Positions 37,034-44,369 of a stretch of DNA of 47,203 nt are shown piece after piece. The DNA comes from Bacillota bacterium (GTDB lineage: Bacteria; Bacillota; Clostridia; Acetivibrionales; DUMC01), in assembly GCA_013314855.1 (NCBI GenBank), contig JABUEW010000016.1, positions 1-47,203 on the forward strand, given 5' to 3'. Under the pieces are notes generated by a model that saw only the letters and a list, made by a program, of their open reading frames with translations, was not told where the DNA came from and did no database searches. Every line of letters starts with the position of its first letter. Position 1 is the stretch's first letter. Position numbers and translations under genes: made by a program.

Positions 37034-37081
37034 TTTATTCCTCCATATTGAAAATTTATTCTATGTGTTTCTTACGAAAAC

Positions 37082-37111
37082 ATTATAACCACATATAGAT
37101 ATATTAGTCAA
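37082..37111 (-). promoter_or_regulatory. Sigma-A promoter of topA-trmFO
   Basis: On the minus strand TTGACT (37111-37106) and TATAAT (37087-37082) are 18 bases apart, about 50 bases upstream of the topA ATG. Near-consensus boxes in a short intergenic region. Confidence 0.75.
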
Positions 37112-37158
37112 ACATGAATTTGTGATAGCAGCTCTGAAATTTTATTTGTAATAATTGC

Positions 37159-38286
37159 CTAATATTGATTTCTTAGTTTAAATATTTTGCCCTGCATCTG
37201 CTCAACAATTCCTTTTAATTCGAGCATTGTTAATACGGAATTTATGTATTTTATGCTATATCCCGTCATATTAACTAAAAAATCAATATGCATAGGTTCA
37301 TACATAAGGCATTCTACTATGCGCCTTTCTTCATTATTAAGACCTTTATAATTTATTTGGTCATGCAATCCATAACTTTTGTCATTGCCTTTTGTCCTTT
37401 TTGATGCTGTATTATTTACAATATTATATATTTCCAGTTCTTCCAAAATATCTTCAATGCATGTAGTAAGTTTTGCCCCTTCTTTTATTAACTTATTGGT
37501 ACCTCTACTGTTAATGCGGTTAATATCGCCAGGCAATGCAAAAACTTCTCGTCCCTGTTCAAGGGCAAAATTAGCAGTTATTAAAGAACCGCTGTTTTCA
37601 GCAGCCTCCACAACTACTACTCCCAAGGATAGTCCACTAATTATGCGATTTCTAGCAGGAAAATTTTTAGGCAGAGGAGCAGTTCCGGGTAAATATTCCG
37701 AAATGACTGCTCCATTTTCAATAATGTCTTCCATTAGAGTTTTATTCTGCGGAGGATATACGATATCATGCCCGCATCCCAGTACTGCAATGGTCCTTCC
37801 TTTTGCCCTTAAAGCACCCTTATGGGCACTTGAATCTATACCTCTTGCCATACCGCTTACAATTGTTATTCCCAGGCTTGCAAGCTGGTATGCCAGTTCT
37901 TCTCCAGCCTCAAAACCATATGATGTAGCTTTTCTTGAGCCTACAAGAGCAATTGATTTTTCATTTTGTATTAACACACCTTTTACATATAAAACTACAG
38001 GAGGATCATATATGTTTTTTAAATAAAAGGGATATATTTCATCTTTTATCGTAATTACTTCAATTCCCAATTCAGCAATACTCTTCATGTATGTTGAAAT
38101 TTGAGTTTTATGTTTTTCATCAATAATCTGTCCTATAGAAACCTCTGTAAGGAACTGTAATTTCCTCAGCTCTTCTTCCGATGCTTCCCAGATATTTTTG
38201 GGGTCTTTAAAATAATCTAATAACTTAAGACGGTTTATTGGAGAAACCTTATCCAATGAACTTAACCATACCCAATATTTTTTCAC
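37159..38286 (-). CDS. dprA: DNA processing protein DprA (Smf)
   Basis: Loads RecA on incoming single-stranded DNA during transformation. A helix-hairpin-helix-like N-domain (1-65) leads to the Rossmann DprA domain with GSRKATSYGFEAGEELAYQL, IVSGMARGIDSSAHKGAL and GCGHDIVYP. A winged-helix C-domain (about 310-375) ends the protein. It starts at GTG with GAGGTG ahead. The order dprA-topA-trmFO is conserved in Firmicutes. Confidence 0.96.
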   Translation of the reverse strand: MKKYWVWLSSLDKVSPINRLKLLDYFKDPKNIWEASEEELRKLQFLTEVSIGQIIDEKHKTQISTYMKSIAELGIEVITIKDEIYPFYLKNIYDPPVVLYVKGVLIQNEKSIALVGSRKATSYGFEAGEELAYQLASLGITIVSGMARGIDSSAHKGALRAKGRTIAVLGCGHDIVYPPQNKTLMEDIIENGAVISEYLPGTAPLPKNFPARNRIISGLSLGVVVVEAAENSGSLITANFALEQGREVFALPGDINRINSRGTNKLIKEGAKLTTCIEDILEELEIYNIVNNTASKRTKGNDKSYGLHDQINYKGLNNEERRIVECLMYEPMHIDFLVNMTGYSIKYINSVLTMLELKGIVEQMQGKIFKLRNQY

Positions 38287-38301
38287 AAAACTTCACCTCG
38301 T

Positions 38302-38363
38302 AAAAAATGGTATAAGCAGATTTATATCCAACTTTTTTATACAATCTACTTATACCATTTTTT
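38302..38363 (-). terminator. Strong intrinsic terminator between the SDR gene and dprA
   Basis: Arms 38302-38322 and 38343-38363 pair over 21 bases with one mismatch. The stem is A-rich on one side and T-rich on the other, so it can work in both directions. It ends the catabolic unit whose last gene stops at 38398. Confidence 0.85.
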
Positions 38364-38377
38364 TTATAATTTTACAA
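38349..38377 (-). promoter_or_regulatory. Candidate dprA promoter overlapping the terminator
   Basis: TTGTAA (38377-38372) and TATAAG (38354-38349) on the minus strand are 17 bases apart. The -10 lies inside the first arm of the terminator stem, so transcription would begin near the end of that arm (about 38342), and dprA mRNA would not form the hairpin. Confidence 0.45.
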
Positions 38378-38397
38378 TATATATTATTTTTTAACAG

Positions 38398-39183
38398 CTA
38401 CTTTGCAGTATATCCCCCATCTACAGGTATATTTGCTCCTGTAATATACAAGGAAGCATCGGAGGCCAGAAAAACAATAATACCCTTAAGGTCGGTTTCA
38501 TTGGCCATCCTGCCTAATAGTGTTCTGTCGCTATAACGCTTGACAAATATTTCTTCATGTTTGCTTGTTTGGAATCCTCCAGGGCTTACACAATTACATC
38601 TTACATTCCTAGAGCCGTAGTAACTGGCTACAAACCTGGTAAAATTAATCATTCCTCCTTTGTGGAAGAAGTAATCGGGTGCAAAACCGTCCCAACCAAG
38701 CCCTTCATACAAAGTTCTGTCAGGACCTACCATACCCTGCATAGAACCGATGTTTATAATTGATCCACCGCCCTGTTGGGCCATAACATCTCCAAAAGCC
38801 CTGGTAATTATAAACAGTCCTGTTGCGTTTATCTTCATACTTTCTGCAAAGGTTGAAGCATCCGAATACCATCCATTCTTCATTGGCCTGGCAACTGCAT
38901 TATTGACCAGGATATCAACACGGTTACTTCTTTTAAGTACTTCATCCCTTAATGCAAGTATGGACTTTTCATCCCCTAAATCCACTTTTAGAGCCTGCAC
39001 ATTGTAACCTCCATTTCTGAGAGTTCCTGCCACCTTTTCAAGTTCCTCCACATTCCGAGAGGCAATGTAGGTATCTGCTCCCGCTTCAGCAACAGCAGAT
39101 ACAATTTGTCTTCCATAAAGTCCTGCACCACCGGTTACAACAGCAACTTTTCCCTTTAAAGAAAAACTCTCAAGTACATTCAT
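38398..39183 (-). CDS. SDR-family NAD(P)-dependent oxidoreductase
   Basis: A classical short-chain dehydrogenase of 261 residues. The cofactor motif is TGGAGLYG (17-24), with NNAV (94-97) and catalytic Ser147, Tyr171 and Lys175 (YFFHK). The Ser-Tyr gap is 24 residues, longer than the usual 12-14. A similar insertion occurs in SDRs of acidic-sugar and nonulosonate-type loci, as I recall. The C-terminus SLYITGANIPVDGGY is typical. The ATG at 39183 has GGGGGAA ahead; an earlier ATG has no ribosome site. Last gene of its unit, 25 bases after the aldolase gene. Probably oxidises or reduces a sugar-derived alcohol; the substrate is unknown. Confidence 0.88.
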   Translation of the reverse strand: MNVLESFSLKGKVAVVTGGAGLYGRQIVSAVAEAGADTYIASRNVEELEKVAGTLRNGGYNVQALKVDLGDEKSILALRDEVLKRSNRVDILVNNAVARPMKNGWYSDASTFAESMKINATGLFIITRAFGDVMAQQGGGSIINIGSMQGMVGPDRTLYEGLGWDGFAPDYFFHKGGMINFTRFVASYYGSRNVRCNCVSPGGFQTSKHEEIFVKRYSDRTLLGRMANETDLKGIIVFLASDASLYITGANIPVDGGYTAK

Positions 39184-39208
39184 TTTATTTTCCCCCATAT
39201 TTCTTGTT

Positions 39209-40036
39209 TCAATATATGCTATTGTCTTTTTTAGTAATAATTGATGTACTGGTTATTCTAGCAAAAGCATTGGCGATATCGCGGCAATATTGGCTTAATC
39301 CTACAACATCCGCCCCAACATTAATGAAAGTGTAACCTATATCAATCAGCTCCTCAAGGTTTCCTATCCCGCCTACAGTACCTGCAAACTTCCCATGGGC
39401 AAGAGCAGTTTCAGCAATTTTCTTTCTAGCCCGTTTTATTTCCGGATGGTCCCATTGGCCTAGTTTGCCAATTCCATGACTAAAATCACCAGGCCCGAAA
39501 AACAGGACGTCAATACCTTCCAAAGAAGCAATTTCATCAAGTTCATCAAGAGGCTCAGGGTCTTCTATCTGTACCATTACAAATCTTTGATCATTTGCCT
39601 GTTTCGCATATTCTACCAAATCCAGGTTACAATAAGCCCCATCGGAACACCCGCCATCAATAGGACGCCTTCCTATTGGGTGAAAACGGGTCATCATTAC
39701 AACTTTTTTTGCATCCTCATAACTCATTATATGGGGTACCATTATACCCGTAGCATCCATTTCAAGGGGTTTAACATGGTCACTATAGCTGCCCCTGGAT
39801 ACCCTTACCATTAAATCCACATCCCATGCTTTTGCAGCCAGGATTTGTTTTTCAATGATGCCCCAGTCATTGGGTACATGTTCCATATCAGTCCATATAC
39901 AGTCAAATCCCATCATAGATGCAATTTCAACTACTCTTGAGTCTGCGATATTCACTTTAAAACAACTTGCTATCTTTCCTGTACGAAGCTTCTGTAAAAC
40001 TCTACTTCTTCTCATATTAAAATTATTCTGCTCCAT
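39209..40036 (-). CDS. HpcH/HpaI-family aldolase (RhmA-like)
   Basis: A 275-residue TIM-barrel class II aldolase. The catalytic residues of the HpaI/RhmA type fall at the right spacing: His53 (TDMEH), Arg78, metal ligands Glu158 (VQIEDPE) and Asp184 (FFGPGDFSHG). Such enzymes split 2-keto-3-deoxy or 4-hydroxy-2-keto acids to pyruvate and an aldehyde. In this cluster it is the likely last carbon-splitting step. GAAGGTG precedes the ATG. The aldol substrate is inferred only. Confidence 0.88.
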   Translation of the reverse strand: MEQNNFNMRRSRVLQKLRTGKIASCFKVNIADSRVVEIASMMGFDCIWTDMEHVPNDWGIIEKQILAAKAWDVDLMVRVSRGSYSDHVKPLEMDATGIMVPHIMSYEDAKKVVMMTRFHPIGRRPIDGGCSDGAYCNLDLVEYAKQANDQRFVMVQIEDPEPLDELDEIASLEGIDVLFFGPGDFSHGIGKLGQWDHPEIKRARKKIAETALAHGKFAGTVGGIGNLEELIDIGYTFINVGADVVGLSQYCRDIANAFARITSTSIITKKDNSIY

Positions 40037-40046
40037 AAAGACACCT

Positions 40047-41015
40047 TCACTCTAATAAAATTTCATCCAGCTTAACTTCCCGGCCACCCTCTTCACGGCT
40101 CCTGATACCCGCAATTATTATCTTCATAAGTTCCTGGGTCTCTGAAAAGGGATATGGCCTTATGCCTGTTTGCAAATATTGAATAAATGCTTCCATCTGA
40201 GTTTTAAAAGCATAAAAAGTATCGGATGAAGCTGCCCCTATTCGCCCTGCCGTACCGTATATTTGAAGAACTCCAAAGGCACCATACATATCGTTTATGG
40301 CTATAACCATAACGTCAGCTCCGGTTTTATGTTTTAAATGAACTATATTTCTCTCTTTATCTCCAATATTCCTTGCAGATAAAAACCCAGGTCCAATAAT
40401 GGGATATATTCCCTCAACCGCGTGTATCCCATACCTTTCCCATGTTTTTGGAGTTGTTATACTTGCATACCTTATTTCTCCTATGTCCCATGTAGAGATT
40501 CCATATGGCATAAATTCCTTGGTATATCTCATACTGCTTGAAGACATTATAGGCGCTCCGTCTTTTACCCATTTAGTAAAGACCTTCAAATCTTCCTCAT
40601 TGTCCACCATAGGCTTATCCACAAAAATAGGGAGGCCGGCTTCTACAAAAGGTCTGCACCTTTCCACATGCTCATATCCCTTATCTGTAGGAATTATAAC
40701 CGCATCTACCTCACCTATAACATCTTCTGGTTTTTTGACTACATTTGGGATTAAGGAGGCTTTAGCAACTTTTACCGCATCTTCTGGGTCATCGGTCCAA
40801 ATATGCGTAACCTTCGCTCCGGGTATTTGAAGTGTTTCTTTGGGTTGTCTTCCAAGATATTGTGGTATTACCGGATAAGGGCATTTAGCCATTTCTTCAG
40901 GGTTATAACCATTAAATATGGCACTCCAAGAATACGGGTGACCATTTCCGTCTACCATTCCCACCATGGCCAGATTAATTTCCGGTTTATTAACAAGTGG
41001 TTTAATATTATCCAT
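40047..41015 (-). CDS. Gfo/Idh/MocA-family oxidoreductase, atypical
   Basis: A 322-residue member with a shifted N-terminal nucleotide motif, AMVGMVDGNGHPYSWSAIFN, and IFVDKPM in place of the usual EKP motif. These features mark a subgroup of the family that I cannot tie to a known reaction. Three bases separate it from the other Gfo/Idh gene, with GAGGTG formed by that gene's last codons. Two paralogues in series suggest two different positions oxidised or reduced on the same ring or chain, or a heteromer. Confidence 0.85.
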   Translation of the reverse strand: MDNIKPLVNKPEINLAMVGMVDGNGHPYSWSAIFNGYNPEEMAKCPYPVIPQYLGRQPKETLQIPGAKVTHIWTDDPEDAVKVAKASLIPNVVKKPEDVIGEVDAVIIPTDKGYEHVERCRPFVEAGLPIFVDKPMVDNEEDLKVFTKWVKDGAPIMSSSSMRYTKEFMPYGISTWDIGEIRYASITTPKTWERYGIHAVEGIYPIIGPGFLSARNIGDKERNIVHLKHKTGADVMVIAINDMYGAFGVLQIYGTAGRIGAASSDTFYAFKTQMEAFIQYLQTGIRPYPFSETQELMKIIIAGIRSREEGGREVKLDEILLE

Positions 41016-41018
41016 ACT

Positions 41019-42059
41019 TTACACCTCGACAAATATGCCTTTTTTAGAAGACTCATAGGCTGCTTCAACCACTCTTTGTACCTGAAGAGCATCCTCCAAA
41101 GGAACTTTAACCGGTTCATTATTCAGTATTGACTGGCAAAAAGATTCTATTTCTTTAGTATACATATTACCAAATTCAACATCGATATTAACAGGTGTAA
41201 CATCTACTCTATCTTGCTTAGCATCATAACTTAAGGTATCGTCTGAAAGAACCACATCCAATTTCCCACCTTCTACCTGGCTTATAGTTCCTTCTGCAAG
41301 CATGCTTCCCCTTGTGCCGTATATTTCAAATCTACATTTTGCAGCTGCATCGGGTATATTAAAATTAGAATCAACATATGCATAAGCCCCATTGTCCATT
41401 TCAAAAATAACGGATGCAGAATCTTCAACCTCATATTTGAATGTTTTTGTACCTGTAAGAGCAGCAACTCTTTTTGCTTTTCCCCCGGTTACATACTGAA
41501 TAAGGTCGATGCAATGTACTCCCATATCCATTAAGGCTCCACCGCCGGAAGTGTTTTTTTTCTGCCTCCAGCTGCCGGGCATATCGGGGTACCAGCAAGT
41601 CAGTTGCGCCCTACAAGACACTACATTGCCCAATTTACCGTTACTGATAATTTCCTTCATTTTCTGGTGATAGGCATGGTATCTCATCATAAATCCAACA
41701 GCAATAAGAACTCCTTCTTTCTTGCAAGCTTTCGCTACTTCTTCTCCTTCATCAGCTGTAAGAGCAACAGGTTTCTCTATCAATATATGTTTTTTAGCCT
41801 TTGCTGCCTTTATGGCCTGTTCTTTGTGATATACAACCGGAGAAGCAATGTAAACAGCATCAATTTCAGGGTCTGCCAATAGTTTGTCAACATCATCATA
41901 AGCTCTTTTTGCACTATATTTTGCTCTTAATTTCTCAGCCAACTCCATATTTACTTCCATTACTGCAACAAGTTCAGCGTTTTTAGCCAACATCATACCC
42001 GGTATGGTCCTCCTGTCGGCAATACCTCCTGCTCCTATTACACCCCATCTTACTTTCAT
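41019..42059 (-). CDS. Gfo/Idh/MocA-family oxidoreductase
   Basis: A 346-residue NAD(P) sugar dehydrogenase. Rossmann motif WGVIGAGGIADRRTIPG at the start, HILIEKPVALT with the catalytic Lys, and the DMGVHCIDLIQYV helix with the conserved Asp and His of the active site. GGGGAGGG precedes the ATG. It sits 96 bases after the PIG-L gene; no terminator or convincing promoter is seen in that gap. Members act on inositol, glucose 3-OH and many sugars; the substrate here is unknown. Confidence 0.9.
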   Translation of the reverse strand: MKVRWGVIGAGGIADRRTIPGMMLAKNAELVAVMEVNMELAEKLRAKYSAKRAYDDVDKLLADPEIDAVYIASPVVYHKEQAIKAAKAKKHILIEKPVALTADEGEEVAKACKKEGVLIAVGFMMRYHAYHQKMKEIISNGKLGNVVSCRAQLTCWYPDMPGSWRQKKNTSGGGALMDMGVHCIDLIQYVTGGKAKRVAALTGTKTFKYEVEDSASVIFEMDNGAYAYVDSNFNIPDAAAKCRFEIYGTRGSMLAEGTISQVEGGKLDVVLSDDTLSYDAKQDRVDVTPVNIDVEFGNMYTKEIESFCQSILNNEPVKVPLEDALQVQRVVEAAYESSKKGIFVEV

Positions 42060-42155
42060 AAATAACCCTCCCCTTTTACTTTATTATTTTTTTTACTTGG
42101 TATTAAACTTACGTCCTATAATTTATGTCTTATATTATCATAATAGTATTATTTA

Positions 42156-42863
42156 TTATGGCAATAATCTTTTGGTAGCCAGCCGTGGCCAGGTTACACA
42201 CCTGCGGAATCCTTCTGCATATTTTACGCCACACTGCAATCCCCTAAATTTCGATACTGTTCTTACAAAATCAAGAAAATCTATTTTATCGTGCTCCAAC
42301 ATCCATTTAATTTGGCTTTGATGGCAATTTAAAGCATTAATTTTTATTTCTATAGTCTCTGTAACATCAACATACTCCTCAGGCAAAAAATTCACACCTG
42401 CAATAGTATCCATATAATAGATCGGAACTACATTGGGATAACTTGGGCTTTTAGTAAATGTATGGGGGATACTGGAGGAAAAACTGGCATCAAAAACCAT
42501 TTTTCCAACTTCTACATGGTCCTTCATATAATCATCCGGGCCATGGGTTATAATTATATCCGGCCTTGTATATCTAATAACCTCAATAAGTTTCATAACT
42601 GTATCTTCATTGTAAGAATTTACTTTTAAATCGGGAACATCAAGGTTAATGACCTCTTTTGCTCCAACTACCTTCCCCGATTCTTCAGCTTCCTTGGTCC
42701 TTATCTCCCTTAAATCATCGGGCATAATTACTGCATGACCCATATTGCCGTTTGCAACATGGCACATAAATACATTATGGCCTTGTTTTGCATATTTAGC
42801 GAGAGTACCTGCACATGCTACTTCCAGATCATCGGGGTGGCATCCAACTGCTAGTACATTCAT
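42156..42863 (-). CDS. PIG-L/LmbE-family deacetylase
   Basis: A 235-residue zinc hydrolase that removes N-acetyl from sugars or similar. Zinc and base residues are GCHPDDLE (His9, Asp11, Asp12) and HGPDDYMKDHVEVG (His116 as third ligand). GGAGGGAG lies ahead of the ATG at 42863; an upstream in-frame ATG lies before that site and is rejected. First gene of the second unit. Together with the ceramidase-like gene, it means two amide-cleaving enzymes are coded side by side, which points to an N-acylated substrate. Confidence 0.88.
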   Translation of the reverse strand: MNVLAVGCHPDDLEVACAGTLAKYAKQGHNVFMCHVANGNMGHAVIMPDDLREIRTKEAEESGKVVGAKEVINLDVPDLKVNSYNEDTVMKLIEVIRYTRPDIIITHGPDDYMKDHVEVGKMVFDASFSSSIPHTFTKSPSYPNVVPIYYMDTIAGVNFLPEEYVDVTETIEIKINALNCHQSQIKWMLEHDKIDFLDFVRTVSKFRGLQCGVKYAEGFRRCVTWPRLATKRLLP

Positions 42864-42910
42864 AAATTTCTCCCTCCTAATTTCCACAAACTCTGTCACT
42901 AATTCATTTC

Positions 42911-42954
42911 ATTATATTTTATCTATTCTTATATAAGAGATATCTTATATAAGA
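42911..42954 (-). promoter_or_regulatory. Candidate promoter with twin palindromic operators
   Basis: On the minus strand TATAAT (42916-42911) is 48 bases upstream of the PIG-L start. The -35 region 17 bases ahead (CTCTTA) is poor. Two copies of the perfect 12-bp palindrome TCTTATATAAGA lie at 42927-42938 (over the -35) and 42943-42954, inside a 16-bp tandem duplication (42928-42943 and 42944-42959). A weak -35 covered by paired operators suggests activator or repressor control. Confidence 0.55.
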
Positions 42955-42957
42955 GAT

Positions 42958-42986
42958 ATAAAGGTGCCTTTAATAAGCACCTTTAT
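42958..42986 (-). terminator. Intrinsic terminator after the aminotransferase gene
   Basis: A 10-bp stem (ATAAAGGTGC with GCACCTTTAT) and 9-base loop follow the DegT stop by about 20 bases. The T-run is short (TTTAT within the arm), so it may be only partly efficient. It separates the two transcription units. Confidence 0.6.
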
Positions 42987-43006
42987 TATTTATAACATCA
43001 ATAATA

Positions 43007-44284
43007 TTACTTCTTTAAATGTTTATCCAAGAGCTTTTTAACTGCATCAATGCACCTTTGTATGTGACACTCCTCCCATGAAGGATGCAAGAAAAGGCTC
43101 ACTGTTTGAGATCTTAAACTCTTAGCCACAGGACATACAACCTTATCATACTTTACAGATTCAGGATTTGTATACTCCTTGGACTTAAACGGAAACTTAG
43201 CAGCACCAAAACCATTCAATTCTTTATATGCTCTTTCTTCATACGCTTCAGGCCATTGAATTCCATAACAGGGAATTCCTTCAGACTGTAATTCTTTTAC
43301 AAACTGTTCTGCATTACAATGAAGTTTTTCGGTATCAATAAGTATTGGATACCACCAGTAAGCATTTTTTCTTTCTTCGGTATTCAATGGTAATGCTTTT
43401 ATGCCTTCCAAACCTTTAAAAGCTTCATCATACAATTTTGCATATTTTCTGCGTCTTGCCAGGTTCCAGGAATCGAACCTCTTTAACTCATTAAGGCCTA
43501 TTATCGATTGGATTTCAGTCATGCGGTAATTAAAACCTACTCTGTGGTGAATGTACGGCAATTTTTCCTCCAGGGCAAGGAGGTTCATACGGGTCCTTAC
43601 ATCATAGCCGTGGTCCCTGAATGAACGGCACTCCCAAGCAAGATTTTCATCATCAGTAACAACCATGCCACCTTCTCCACCTGTTGTAAAATGTTTGCTC
43701 TGGCAGAAACTAAAACAGCCGATGTCTCCCACTGTACCTGCTTTTTTACCTTTGTACTCACCTCCAAAGCACTGGGCACAGTCTTCAATAACTTTAAGAT
43801 TATGCTTTTTGGCTAAATCCATAATGGATCCCATATCACAAACAACACCGTATAAGTGTACAACAACAATACCTTTTGTTCTCTCGTTAATTAATAGCTC
43901 AATGGCTTTCGGGTCAATTGTATGGTCTTCTGTTACATCAGCAAAAACCGGTATTGCTCCTGCCTGAACAATAGCAAAAGATGATGCTATAAAAGAGTAT
44001 GACGGTACAATAACTTCATCCCCGGGACCAATCCCTAAACTGCTAATTGCAATATGTAACGCTGCCGTACCATTGGTACACGAGATTGCATACTTGGAAC
44101 CAATCCACTTAGCCCATTCATTTTCAAATTCCATGCCTTTTGGTCCCGTCCAATAGTTTACTTTCCCATTTTTTAAAGGTTCCAATACATCCCTAAAAGT
44201 TTCCTCGGCAAATTGGGGCCAAACCGGAAATCCCAATTCCGCTGAACCGGGAGCATTCATAACAACACTATTCTCTTTTGCCAT
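43007..44284 (-). CDS. DegT/DnrJ/EryC1/StrS-family PLP aminotransferase
   Basis: A 425-residue sugar aminotransferase. NGTAALHIAI binds the PLP phosphate, Asp168 (VIEDCAQ) the ring nitrogen, and Lys197 (FSFCQSKHFTTGGEGG) forms the Schiff base; all are present. Family members add or remove an amino group at a keto-sugar carbon. Usually they are biosynthetic, acting on nucleotide sugars, but here no nucleotidyltransferase or glycosyltransferase is near. A catabolic role, removing the amino group freed by the deacetylases, is possible. AGAGGTGG precedes the ATG at 44284; an upstream start is inside it. It follows the ceramidase-like gene by 85 bases. Confidence 0.92.
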   Translation of the reverse strand: MAKENSVVMNAPGSAELGFPVWPQFAEETFRDVLEPLKNGKVNYWTGPKGMEFENEWAKWIGSKYAISCTNGTAALHIAISSLGIGPGDEVIVPSYSFIASSFAIVQAGAIPVFADVTEDHTIDPKAIELLINERTKGIVVVHLYGVVCDMGSIMDLAKKHNLKVIEDCAQCFGGEYKGKKAGTVGDIGCFSFCQSKHFTTGGEGGMVVTDDENLAWECRSFRDHGYDVRTRMNLLALEEKLPYIHHRVGFNYRMTEIQSIIGLNELKRFDSWNLARRRKYAKLYDEAFKGLEGIKALPLNTEERKNAYWWYPILIDTEKLHCNAEQFVKELQSEGIPCYGIQWPEAYEERAYKELNGFGAAKFPFKSKEYTNPESVKYDKVVCPVAKSLRSQTVSLFLHPSWEECHIQRCIDAVKKLLDKHLKK

Positions 44285-44318
44285 ACTTAATCCACCTCTC
44301 ATATTATATTTATATTTT

Positions 44319-44343
44319 ACTGCTTTTCATAAATAAAAGCAGT
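44319..44343. repeat. Perfect 9-bp inverted repeat upstream of the aminotransferase gene
   Basis: ACTGCTTTT (44319-44327) and AAAAGCAGT (44335-44343) enclose a 7-base loop in the gap between the ceramidase-like and DegT genes. No T-run follows on the minus strand. It may be a leader hairpin or protein site. Confidence 0.5.
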
Positions 44344-44369
44344 TGATATTCCACTCTGTATCTATGTAA

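Noticed and set aside
37379-38026. 215-codon plus-strand frame opposite dprA
   Set aside because: Shadow of the DprA domain; no domain and no start signals.
38302-38363. Long inverted repeat considered as the end of a mobile element
   Set aside because: Fits a terminator after the SDR gene; no transposase or target duplication seen.
43007-44284. DegT gene considered as part of nucleotide-sugar or antibiotic biosynthesis
   Set aside because: No nucleotidyltransferase, dehydratase or glycosyltransferase is adjacent; the neighbours look catabolic, though a biosynthetic role cannot be excluded.
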